The notes beneath the pieces were generated by a model. That model did not search any database, had not been told where the DNA came from, and saw only the letters and a program-made list of their open reading frames with translations. The translations under genes were made by a program, and so were the position numbers. This document shows positions 27,562 to 35,408 of a stretch of DNA of 64,000 nucleotides, piece by piece (position 1 is the first letter of the stretch; each line of letters begins with the position of its first letter). The DNA is from Bacteroidales bacterium (GTDB taxonomy: Bacteria; Bacteroidota; Bacteroidia; Bacteroidales; UBA4417): the NCBI GenBank assembly GCA_016707785.1, contig JADJGZ010000012.1, positions 122,736-186,735 of the forward strand, written 5' to 3'.

Positions 27562-28755
27562 ATGGAAGGTTCTACCTCAATGTGGTCATTCCTGGTTGAC
27601 CATCTTCAAAGATTCCTGGAATATACTTCTTTCGGAAACTTTACATTCGGGCATCTGATAATGATTTTGATTGGATTGGCATTCATTTATCTTGCCATTG
27701 CCAAGGAATATGAACCCATGCTGCTGGTGCCAATTGGATTTGGGATATTAATTGGTAATATTCCTTTCTGGGGAGCGGAGCATGTTTTAAATGGAGACCC
27801 TCAAAACCTGCAGGTTGGATTATATCAGAGTGGCAGTGTTATGAATTATCTATATTTTGGAGTACGATATGGTATTTATCCTCCTTTAATTTTTCTTGGG
27901 ATTGGTGCAATGACTGATTTTTCGGCCCTTATCTCAAATCCAAAATTGATTCTTATAGGAGCTGCAGCACAACTTGGAATTTTTGGAGCCTATGCTGCTG
28001 CATTAGCCCTGGGTTTTTCCCCTGCTGAAGCCGGTGCTATAGGCATTATTGGCGGTGCTGATGGTCCTACTGCAATTTTCCTATCTTCAAAACTTGCTCC
28101 GGAATTGGTAGGTGCTATTGCAGTTTCTGCCTATTCTTATATGGCCCTTGTTCCTGTTATTCAACCACCTGTTATGCGATTATTAACAACTCCAAAAGAG
28201 CGGCTCATCCGGATGAAGCCTCCAAGGGTTGTTTCCAAGCTTGAAAAGATTCTTTTTCCGATCATAGGATTGTTATTCACTACATTTATAGTACCTGCCG
28301 GCTTACCCTTGCTGGGAATGTTGTTTTTTGGGAATTTACTAAAAGAAAGCACGGTTACAAAGCGTCTAGCTGATACTGCAAAAGGTCCTTTGATTGATAT
28401 AGTTACTATACTAATTGGACTCACTGTTGGTGCTTCTACTCAGGCAACTACTTTCCTTACTGCCAAAAGTGTAGGGATTTTTGCACTAGGAGCTTGTTCA
28501 TTTATTATAGCAACTTTTGGTGGAGTTATGTTTGTTAAAATCCTAAATCTTTTCCTAAAAGAAGGGAATAAAATTAATCCGTTGATTGGCAATGCGGGTG
28601 TTTCTGCAGTTCCTGATAGTGCCAGGGTCTCTCAGGTGGTAGGTTTGGAATATGATAAAACCAATCATTTGCTTATGCATGCTATGGGACCAAATGTTGC
28701 AGGTGTTATTGGCAGTGCTGTTGCAGCTGGTGTCTTGCTTAGTTTCCTCTTTTAA
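27562..28755 (+). CDS. mmdB: Na+-translocating decarboxylase beta subunit
   Basis: The 397-aa integral membrane protein has about 9-11 hydrophobic segments and the OadB/MmdB family blocks IGIIGGADGPTAIF (near 160-175), NPLIGNAGVSAVPDSARV and HLLMHAMGPNVAGVIGSA. It decarboxylates carboxybiotin and pumps Na+ outward, so the operon would turn methylmalonyl-CoA decarboxylation into a sodium gradient. It ends the operon. Confidence 0.94.
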   Translation: MEGSTSMWSFLVDHLQRFLEYTSFGNFTFGHLIMILIGLAFIYLAIAKEYEPMLLVPIGFGILIGNIPFWGAEHVLNGDPQNLQVGLYQSGSVMNYLYFGVRYGIYPPLIFLGIGAMTDFSALISNPKLILIGAAAQLGIFGAYAAALALGFSPAEAGAIGIIGGADGPTAIFLSSKLAPELVGAIAVSAYSYMALVPVIQPPVMRLLTTPKERLIRMKPPRVVSKLEKILFPIIGLLFTTFIVPAGLPLLGMLFFGNLLKESTVTKRLADTAKGPLIDIVTILIGLTVGASTQATTFLTAKSVGIFALGACSFIIATFGGVMFVKILNLFLKEGNKINPLIGNAGVSAVPDSARVSQVVGLEYDKTNHLLMHAMGPNVAGVIGSAVAAGVLLSFLF

Positions 28756-28977
28756 ACAGTGCCTGACGGCCTCTGTTTAACTGATCCTGTTGATTGCGCT
28801 CATTACAAAGCCTAAAATTGGAAACAATTTCATGAAAAGTTGTTTCCGGGATACTTTGCAGTTATTTCTGTAGTTTGTCAACTTCGTATGGCATCCCTAT
28901 TCCATCATTTTGTATTTTCGTACTTTGATTTAAGGATCTGTTAATACAACTTTTCCCGAAGGATCAATAAAAATGCT

Positions 28978-30087
28978 ATGCCCATAGAATCCTTGTTTTT
29001 TACTGTTTTCATAGTTTTCATTGCCGGAATGCTGGCAATTGACCTGGGGATATTTGATAGGAAAAGCCATGAAGTAAAATTCAGGGAAGCACTGATCTGG
29101 ACAATTATTTGGGTCACCCTTGCAGCAGGATTTTATCTGCTTATTCTTAATAAAGCCGAGATTATTCATGGATTAAAATCCATCGGGGATATTGAGAATA
29201 ATATCTTGAAATACAAGCATCCTATTGATATCAGTGGACTCGGGTTGCAAGATGCATTAAGTGTTTACAGGCAAAATCTTGCACTGGAATTTCTCACAGG
29301 CTACCTTATTGAGTACATGCTTTCTGTTGACAATGTATTTGTTATGATCCTGATATTCATATCGTTCGGGGTGCAGAAAATGTATTATAAAAGGGTGCTC
29401 TTTTGGGGAATCCTGGGTGCAATAGTGATGAGGTTTATCTTCATCTTCTTGAGTTCTGCACTGATTCAGCGTTTCGATTGGGTATTATATGTTTTTGGAA
29501 TTTTCCTGGTTATCACGGGTGTGAAAATGTTTCTCGACAGAAATAAGGAAGAGAAAATGGAAACTTCCAAGCATCCGATTGTTAAATTCGCATCCAAATA
29601 TTTGCCATTATATCCCAACTATTTCAGGGGACACTTCTGGTTCAGGAATAAAAAGGATAGGAGTCGACTTTATTTCACACCTCTTTTCCTTGTTCTTTTA
29701 GTCATTGAGTTTACTGATGTTGTGTTTGCCGTTGATTCTGTACCGGCAATTTTTTCGATTACTCAGGACCCATACATAGTTTTCTTCTCTAATATTTTTG
29801 CCATTCTTGGTCTTCGTTCCCTGTTTTTTGTAATTGCCCATGTGATTACAATGTTGCGATTCCTTAAACATGGACTATCAGTACTGTTAATGTTTATTGG
29901 ATTTAAAATGCTTATGCATGTGCAATTAAAGGAATGGGGTTTTACCACGGTCCATTCTTTGATTATTGTTGTAGGGATTCTCACTGTAAGTATTCTTGCT
30001 TCAGTGATCTGGCCGGATAAAAGTAAGAAAAAGGTGAAGGTAATTGAAGAGTTAACAGGAGAGAAGCCGGGCAAGATTGAATTTTAG
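28978..30087 (+). CDS. TerC family integral membrane protein
   Basis: The 369-aa protein has about nine membrane segments and the TerC signatures EYMLSVDNVFVMILIF (about residue 110) and EFTDVVFAVDSVPAIFSIT (about 243), with the membrane-embedded acidic residues typical of the family. TerC/Alx-type proteins are linked to tellurite resistance and to manganese efflux at the membrane. The length fits the Alx-like group better than short TerC. It is followed by udk after 29 bases. Confidence 0.9.
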   Translation: MPIESLFFTVFIVFIAGMLAIDLGIFDRKSHEVKFREALIWTIIWVTLAAGFYLLILNKAEIIHGLKSIGDIENNILKYKHPIDISGLGLQDALSVYRQNLALEFLTGYLIEYMLSVDNVFVMILIFISFGVQKMYYKRVLFWGILGAIVMRFIFIFLSSALIQRFDWVLYVFGIFLVITGVKMFLDRNKEEKMETSKHPIVKFASKYLPLYPNYFRGHFWFRNKKDRSRLYFTPLFLVLLVIEFTDVVFAVDSVPAIFSITQDPYIVFFSNIFAILGLRSLFFVIAHVITMLRFLKHGLSVLLMFIGFKMLMHVQLKEWGFTTVHSLIIVVGILTVSILASVIWPDKSKKKVKVIEELTGEKPGKIEF

Positions 30088-30116
30088 AAAAGAATAACCA
30101 AAATGAAAACTATCCT

Positions 30117-30734
30117 ATGTTAATCATCGGGATTGCCGGGGGATCCGGTTGCGGAAAAACAACAGTTGTTAAGGAAATTATCCGACGACTTCCCAAGAGT
30201 TCAGTTGCAGTGATCCCCCAGGATGCTTATTACTGGGATAATGGCCACCTGAGCCAGGAAGAAAAACTGGAAATTAATTTCGACCATCCCAATTCTATTG
30301 AATGGACTTTACTTGTGGAGCATCTGGACATTCTCCGTCAGGGAAAGCCCATTGAGATGCCTCAGTATTCTTATGTGGAATGTGCCAGAAGCCATGATAC
30401 CATCCACATAGAGCCAAAACAGGTAATTATCGTTGAAGGCATCCTTATTTTTACTGATCCTGAATTATTAAAACGACTTGATATAAAGATTTTCGTGGAT
30501 GCTGAAAATGATGACCGTCTGACCCGCATTATTCGCCGCGATACCATTGAACGTGGCCGTGATTTCAGGCAGGTCCTCGACCATTACAGCAAATGGGTTA
30601 AGCCCATGCATCTTCAATTCATTGAGCCCTCCAAGCGATATGCTGATATCATTGTCCCGCAAGGCGGTGAAAATAAGGTTGCCGTCCAGGTGCTTGCTTC
30701 CCGTATACAAATGAAGCTGGGATCGGGGGAGTAG
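30117..30734 (+). CDS. udk: Uridine kinase
   Basis: The 205-aa cytoplasmic enzyme phosphorylates uridine/cytidine to the monophosphate (pyrimidine salvage). It has the P-loop GGSGCGKTT at about 8-16, the family segment PQDAYYWDNG, the FDHPNSIEW motif and RRDTIERGRD. Length and ends are complete. It probably shares a transcript with terC. Confidence 0.95.
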   Translation: MLIIGIAGGSGCGKTTVVKEIIRRLPKSSVAVIPQDAYYWDNGHLSQEEKLEINFDHPNSIEWTLLVEHLDILRQGKPIEMPQYSYVECARSHDTIHIEPKQVIIVEGILIFTDPELLKRLDIKIFVDAENDDRLTRIIRRDTIERGRDFRQVLDHYSKWVKPMHLQFIEPSKRYADIIVPQGGENKVAVQVLASRIQMKLGSGE

Positions 30735-31000
30735 TTTCTGAATCGATATTTCACTTTGGGGAGGATGAAAAAATGCAAAATGCAAAATGCAGATTGCAGA
30801 ATGAAAAATTCAGAATATAAAATTCAAACCATCCCAATCATTTAAAGGCAATGAATTCTTATGATTTGTTTTGCCGTTGAATTTTGCGGCTTTTTATAGC
30901 ACTTCAAAATCGGATGGCCGCTGGGTTGCGTTTTCACAGCGTTTGATTACGATTGAGGAGATTCTAGAATTTTAGAAAAATCATTTCCAAAATCAAACTC

Positions 31001-31715
31001 GTTAATCGACAATCCAAATTCATGGGCAATTTTGATTAACGATTGAAGATTAATGAAATTCAGAATTAAGAAAGTAAAGCACTACAACTAAATCACTTAA
31101 TCCAATGCAGAGTTAATTGCTGTGTTTGCGTTTGGTTTTAAATTTGCGTTTTAGCTTTATATTCAGGTCACGGTTAATCGACAATCCAAATTCAAGAGCA
31201 ATTTTGATTAACGATTGAAGATTAACGAATTGAAGCTCAAACTCGTTATCCCCATTCCAACAGATTTGATTAACGATTGAGGATTAACGAATTCAGAATT
31301 AAGAAGTAAAGCACTTCCAAAAATCAAAACTCGGTTAATCGACAATCCAAATTAGAGCAAATTTGATTAACGATTGAGGATTCGAATTAGATTAGGAGCA
31401 CTCAAGTCAAATGTCGTTAATCGACAATCCAAATTCAAGAGCAATTTTGATTAACGATTGAAGATTAACGAATTCAGAATTAAAGTGTGGATCTTCAAAA
31501 ATCAAAACTCCCTGCCTGCCTGCAGGAATGCTGCTGCTTTGGGTGAGTTTTCGCAGTCAGGCAGGGTTAATCGACAATCCAAATTCAAGAGCAATTTTGA
31601 TTAACGATTGAGGATTAACGAATTGAGAATTAAGAAGTGACTTCAAAAATCAAAACTCGTTAATCGACAATCCAAATTCAAGAGCAATTTTGATTAACGA
31701 TTGAAGATTAAGTGA
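31001..31715. repeat. Degenerate minisatellite, about seven copies of a hairpin-forming unit of about 57 bp
   Basis: Units begin at 31001, 31173, 31245 (decayed), 31334, 31416, 31566 and 31659 with GTTAATCGACAATCC. They continue through a CAATTTTGATTAACGATTG block to GATTAACGAATT. The flanking link (AGAATTAAGAAGTAAAGCAC then AATCAAAACTC) is also conserved in most copies. The arms CGTTAATCGACAATC and GATTGAAGATTAACG within one unit are complementary at 13 of 15 positions. Spacing is 72-95 bp apart from two longer gaps, one caused by an insertion at 31511-31565. Confidence 0.85.
31511..31565. mobile_element. 55-bp insertion with 8-bp inverted ends inside the minisatellite
   Basis: The link AAAACTC|GTTAATCG, intact in the copy at 31659, is split here by 55 bp that begin CCTGCCTG (31511-31518) and end CAGGCAGG (31558-31565). 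The flanks join exactly when the insert is removed. It looks like a tiny non-autonomous palindromic element. Confidence 0.55.
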
Positions 31716-31779
31716 ATGTCGATGTGTGTCTGTGTGTCTGATGTTACGAAGGGAGCCTATGGCTGGAAGGTTCACATCC

Positions 31780-32025
31780 GCAATCCGACATTCAACATTC
31801 GACATCGACATCACATTCGACATCCGACATCAATCGACATCCAATCCGACATCAAATTCAACATGAAATCCACATCCGACATTCCACATCCAACATTCGA
31901 CATCCGACATCCACATCCGAATCAATCCGCATCCGACATGCAATCCACATTCAACATCCGACATCCCACATCCGACATCCCACATCCGACATCCACAATC
32001 CGACATCCACAATCCGACATTAAGG
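31780..32025. repeat. Word-like minisatellite of ACATCCG/ACATTCG units
   Basis: About 250 bp consist almost only of variants of ACATCCGACATCC, ACATTCGACATC and CACAATCCGACATC with irregular register. It is noncoding by appearance; open frames on both strands are repetitive peptides (IRHPTSDIPHPTS-like). Confidence 0.85.
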
Positions 32026-32082
32026 ACTAAAATTAATCTAAACAAGACACAATGGCATGAAAATTTAATTTAACATGACATA

Positions 32083-32114
32083 TTGACATGATTTATTGGC
32101 CTTTTTTAGCTTTG
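32083..32114 (+). promoter_or_regulatory. Promoter of the Hsp20 gene
   Basis: TTG at 32083-32085 and TAGCTTTG at 32107-32114 are 24 bases apart, start to start, matching the Bacteroidota -33/-7 pattern. The leader would be about 60 bases long. Confidence 0.65.
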
Positions 32115-32170
32115 GAATGAGAATTGAAAAGAGAGGATATCAATTCATTAAAACCATAACTAAAATATAA

Positions 32171-32177
32171 GGAGGAT
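32171..32177 (+). promoter_or_regulatory. Strong Shine-Dalgarno before the Hsp20 gene
   Basis: AAGGAGG, seven bases before ATG 32184, is a near-perfect ribosome binding site. Most genes in this window have none, as is usual in Bacteroidota. Confidence 0.6.
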
Positions 32178-32183
32178 TTAACC

Positions 32184-32612
32184 ATGTTACCTATTATTAA
32201 ACGCAGCCCGTTTTTCCCTTCATTCGCAGACGAATTCTTTGGGAAGCAGTTACCAACCTTTATCAATGTTGATTACGGATTCAATAAACCTTCGGTAAAT
32301 ATTGCAGAAGGCAAGGAAGATTTCAGGATTGACATTGCAGCTCCTGGTTTGGAGAAGGATGATTTCCGGATCAATCTGAATAACAATGTCCTGACGATTT
32401 CATCGGATAAGGAAGAAAAGAAGGAAGAAGATTCTGAGAATTTTGTTCGTCGGGAATTCAGCTACGCTCAGTTTAATCGTTCATTTAGTCTGCCAACATC
32501 TGCAGATACTGAAAAGATTAATGCTACCTACAAGAATGGAGTTCTTTCCATTGTCATCCCAAAGAAGGACGAAGCTAAAGAAAGACCTGTAAGGGAAATT
32601 GCCATCGCTTAA
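32184..32612 (+). CDS. Hsp20/alpha-crystallin small heat shock protein
   Basis: The 142-aa protein has a short N-terminal arm, an alpha-crystallin domain at about 38-138 (PSVNIAEGKEDFRIDIAAPG to the GVLSIVIPKK motif, the conserved [IV]x[IV] region) and a short tail. It is an ATP-independent holdase that keeps unfolding proteins soluble. It is a single-gene transcript with its own promoter, a strong ribosome binding site and a terminator. Confidence 0.94.
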   Translation: MLPIIKRSPFFPSFADEFFGKQLPTFINVDYGFNKPSVNIAEGKEDFRIDIAAPGLEKDDFRINLNNNVLTISSDKEEKKEEDSENFVRREFSYAQFNRSFSLPTSADTEKINATYKNGVLSIVIPKKDEAKERPVREIAIA

Positions 32613-32652
32613 ATGATGCAATCCGATAAAATTTTTCAATTTTAAAATGCAG

Positions 32653-32676
32653 AGCCGGCCAGAAGCCGGCTTTTTT
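32653..32676 (+). terminator. Rho-independent terminator after the Hsp20 gene
   Basis: AGCCGGC (32653-32659) and GCCGGCT (32665-32671) enclose a CAGAA loop and are followed by a run of T. It sits between convergent genes. Confidence 0.85.
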
Positions 32677-33124
32677 ATTGATTATCAGAAGCAAACCACT
32701 CAGCGTAAGAAGTAACTGTTTCGCGCAGGAGAAGGTTATGCAATTTTACTTGTGGTGGCATGAGTGGGATAAGTCGTTCAGCAAAATCAATGAGCATATT
32801 TTCACTGGTCGGCTGATAATCAACAAGGATCGTTTTACCAAACACTTCTGATTTCAAGGGTAGAAATTCATCAGCAGAAAGTTTGTTGAGCACGAGTGCA
32901 TGATCAAATTCATCAATAATGCAATTCCTTACAATTTTCTTCAGGTCACCAAAATCCATCAGCATACCATTTTTTGGCGATGAGTCATCCTGCAAAGGTT
33001 GCCCGATAACGGTGACATACAATTCATAAGAGTGTCCATGAATATGCCGGCAAGGGCCATCGTACCCTTTAAGGGCATGTGCCATTTCAAATTTAAACTC
33101 TTTGGTTAATCGGATATTGGTCAA
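32675..33124 (-). CDS. queD: 6-pyruvoyl-tetrahydropterin synthase / 6-carboxytetrahydropterin synthase family protein
   Basis: The 149-aa protein has the zinc ligands H16 (FEMAHAL), H29 and H31 (HIHGHSYEL) and the catalytic cysteine C25. In bacteria this family usually makes 6-carboxy-tetrahydropterin for queuosine synthesis, though pterin synthase activity exists too. No other queuosine genes are nearby, so QueD is the likely but not certain role. It ends the minus-strand run 32675-34208 and is 16 bases from the endonuclease gene. Confidence 0.85.
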   Translation of the reverse strand: MTNIRLTKEFKFEMAHALKGYDGPCRHIHGHSYELYVTVIGQPLQDDSSPKNGMLMDFGDLKKIVRNCIIDEFDHALVLNKLSADEFLPLKSEVFGKTILVDYQPTSENMLIDFAERLIPLMPPQVKLHNLLLRETVTSYAEWFASDNQ

Positions 33125-33140
33125 TGTAATATGGTATTAA

Positions 33141-34208
33141 TTATTCAAGAATGATTCTTGATGTATAAACAAGGCTGGTTTCCGGGTCGACTAATTTGAG
33201 GATATATAAGCCGGCCTTTTGATGATCAAAATTAATTTCGAGTTTGTTTCCTGAAATTTTTTCAGCAGGGGAAACCTTTCCTCCGGTTGCTGAATAAACA
33301 ACAAGATCAGGTATATGTTTGGAAAATGCTGAAGGAAGTTCTATGGTTAGGTTTCCAAAGCAAGGATTAGGATATGCATTGAGAGGGATTGATTGAACGG
33401 GATCCAGGAAACCGGCATTTCCAGCCCAGACATTATTTACAAATTCAGGATGATCAATATATGGATTACGGTTGTGCTGGTAAGCATACACGGCATTGTT
33501 TCTGTCAATTTCCTTTTGAGAGACCGGGTCAGCCTGGTGCCATTGCATGAGCATAGTTACAGCCCAGGGCTTCAGCTGTGAGCCATTGGTCATACCACTG
33601 CCTGCCCAGCCATTATCTTCATTAAAGTAGCGTGTTGACATATAGAAGTATGAACGGGCAAAATCTCCCTTATAAGCATCAATGGGTTCGAAAACAGTTC
33701 CGGAATATCCGGGTGTTGAACAATCTCCTACTTTGCTTCCATTATCTGATGTCCAGTCTGTAGAGCCTACTTTCCCAAAAGGATAATTTGACCGGCGATT
33801 GTTTACATATCCATCCGTCGGGTATAGATGAAACAAATCGGAATACATAGGCGTTTTGTCACTGAACCAGCTTTTGGGCCAGGAATGTTCCCTGTTATAG
33901 CAGTCACCTTCTCCATTATAGCTTCCACATTCATCATTATTATTAAAAGAATATTCATAGGGAGGGGTGCCACCCGGAATATCGGAATACATATCCCAGA
34001 CCTTGCCATTGGACTTTTTATCAGTAGTTTCAAAAGCGGTGATCAGGAAATCGTAGCTTAATACCGTATGATTGTCGATAATATCATGAAGCGCTTGTTT
34101 GAGTGCAGTTCCGTATTTCCCTGCAGCCGGGTCATAATATCCCTGGGGTGCCTGTGCATTGATATTTAATGAGAGTACAAGTAGTAACAGAAGAATCAGG
34201 TTTTTCAT
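33141..34208 (-). CDS. Secreted endonuclease I family nuclease with T9SS sorting domain
   Basis: The 355-aa protein has a signal peptide (1-19, ending NAQA) and an endonuclease I (EndA/NucM) domain (about 22-265) with the active-site block YNREHSWPKSWF, H108 being the likely catalytic histidine. A C-terminal sorting domain (about 275-355, starting IPLNAYPNPCFGN) follows. It likely degrades extracellular DNA for nutrients or biofilm turnover. Confidence 0.9.
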   Translation of the reverse strand: MKNLILLLLLVLSLNINAQAPQGYYDPAAGKYGTALKQALHDIIDNHTVLSYDFLITAFETTDKKSNGKVWDMYSDIPGGTPPYEYSFNNNDECGSYNGEGDCYNREHSWPKSWFSDKTPMYSDLFHLYPTDGYVNNRRSNYPFGKVGSTDWTSDNGSKVGDCSTPGYSGTVFEPIDAYKGDFARSYFYMSTRYFNEDNGWAGSGMTNGSQLKPWAVTMLMQWHQADPVSQKEIDRNNAVYAYQHNRNPYIDHPEFVNNVWAGNAGFLDPVQSIPLNAYPNPCFGNLTIELPSAFSKHIPDLVVYSATGGKVSPAEKISGNKLEINFDHQKAGLYILKLVDPETSLVYTSRIILE

Positions 34209-34228
34209 TCTTTAGGATTATTTGGGTA

Positions 34229-34798
34229 TCAATAAGAGAAACCGACCAGGTCGATCAGTAGTTTGAGTGAGGCGGCAAGGATAATTAATCCACCGATAGG
34301 TCCGGTGCGTAAACGTAATGATCTGGCTTCATATTTGGCACCAAGGATCAATCCGGTAAAGACGGCAATGAGTTGCATGATTACTAAAATGAACCAGGAA
34401 GAGATATTTTTTTCAGTGGTCAAACCGGCGGTGATACTTACAATTAAAGGTGTAATTCCTTCTGCAATGGAAAGCATGACGACATTCCTTACTATTGTTA
34501 CATCAAAACTTTTTTCTTCAGGCCTGGTCCTGATGGAATCAAAGATGATCTTTAATCCCATAATGAGTAAAATACCGAAGGCAATATAGTAGTTTGACTC
34601 TAAAGCCAGAACGCTGATCCTTGACCCTAACCACAAACCGGTACCTATCAGCAGGGCCTGTGACAGTAAAATGATGCCTGCAAAGCGGAATTTGATTATG
34701 AGCCTTTCACCTTTGAGAATATACCCTGCTACAATGTATGTAATCAACGAATTGAGGGCTAATGCAAGACTAAGAATGAAAATTTGGATAGGGTTCAT
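34229..34798 (-). CDS. MntP-like six-helix membrane protein lacking the usual acidic residues
   Basis: The 189-aa protein has six membrane helices in two three-helix repeats, as in MntP manganese exporters. The first-helix block usually written MDAFAVS reads LNSLITY here, and the equivalent in the second repeat reads AEGITPLIVS. The paired membrane aspartates that coordinate Mn2+ therefore appear to be missing. Transport of another substrate, or loss of transport, is possible. The family call rests on topology and local similarity only. It is 20 bases from the endonuclease gene. Confidence 0.5.
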   Translation of the reverse strand: MNPIQIFILSLALALNSLITYIVAGYILKGERLIIKFRFAGIILLSQALLIGTGLWLGSRISVLALESNYYIAFGILLIMGLKIIFDSIRTRPEEKSFDVTIVRNVVMLSIAEGITPLIVSITAGLTTEKNISSWFILVIMQLIAVFTGLILGAKYEARSLRLRTGPIGGLIILAASLKLLIDLVGFSY

Positions 34799-34818
34799 AA
34801 GAAAAGGATTATCCTGAA

Positions 34819-35325
34819 TTATTTCATTCCTGCTGTTGATTCGGAAATCACAGAAGCCATTCCAGAGGGGGAATATACAAAAGTGGCTATTTTTTCCAGG
34901 TTAATCCGATCCGTTTCATCGAAGGAGTTAAAAGCTGTACTGTCAATATCAAGGACCGCCATCAACTGACCAGACGGATCAAAAATTGGGATGACAATTT
35001 CGGAATTGGATCTTGAATCGCAGGCAATATGCCCGGGGAACTTGTGAACATCAGGAACCACCAGCGAACGTTTTTCATTAACACTTGCCCAACAAACTCC
35101 ACCTCCTTTGAGAATCTGGCAGGCAACAGGCCCCTGGTATGGTCCGACAACTAATTCGTCGCCATTCACCCTATAGAAGCCACACCAGAAAAAATAGGTA
35201 AACTTAAACTTCAGGATAGCAGCAATAGTCGCCATTCTTGCAATGGGGTCATCAGTCTTCACCAATAAACCTTGCAACTGGACAATTATTCTATCGTATC
35301 TTCCTTGTTTTGAGCTAGATTCCAT
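34819..35325 (-). CDS. GAF-domain free methionine-(R)-sulfoxide reductase
   Basis: From ATG 35323-35325 the protein is 168 aa: one GAF domain with the fRMsr cysteine pattern ACQIL, GGVCW and HIACDSRSNSEIV. Enzymes of this group reduce free methionine-(R)-sulfoxide. An earlier start at 35355 adds ten residues that do not look like the family. It is the most upstream gene of a minus-strand run that also holds the MntP-like and nuclease genes. Confidence 0.85.
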   Translation of the reverse strand: MESSSKQGRYDRIIVQLQGLLVKTDDPIARMATIAAILKFKFTYFFWCGFYRVNGDELVVGPYQGPVACQILKGGGVCWASVNEKRSLVVPDVHKFPGHIACDSRSNSEIVIPIFDPSGQLMAVLDIDSTAFNSFDETDRINLEKIATFVYSPSGMASVISESTAGMK

Positions 35326-35408
35326 GATTTTTTGAAACGGGATGCAAAAATACAAATGTTTTGCTGGTTAACGGTCAATAATCATGGCAAGCTTTACAGA
35401 TTTAGGAA

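Larger units (their letters stand above)
30735..32183. other. Gene-free repeat region of about 1.4 kb
   Basis: No credible gene lies between udk and the Hsp20 gene. The stretch starts with a short word-like repeat (30770-30830, variants of TGCAAAATGCAAAATG). A hairpin-forming minisatellite follows at 31001-31715 and a second minisatellite built of ACATCCG words at 31780-32025. It ends with the Hsp20 promoter. Open frames inside are translations of the repeats. Confidence 0.8.

Noticed and set aside
31001..31715. CRISPR array
   Set aside because: Units are degenerate, spacing varies from 72 to 172 bp, the between-unit segments are conserved instead of unique, and no cas genes are nearby.
31716..32045. 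Protein genes of 104 aa (plus) and 71 aa (minus)
   Set aside because: Both are translations of the ACATCCG minisatellite with simple repeated peptides and no start context.
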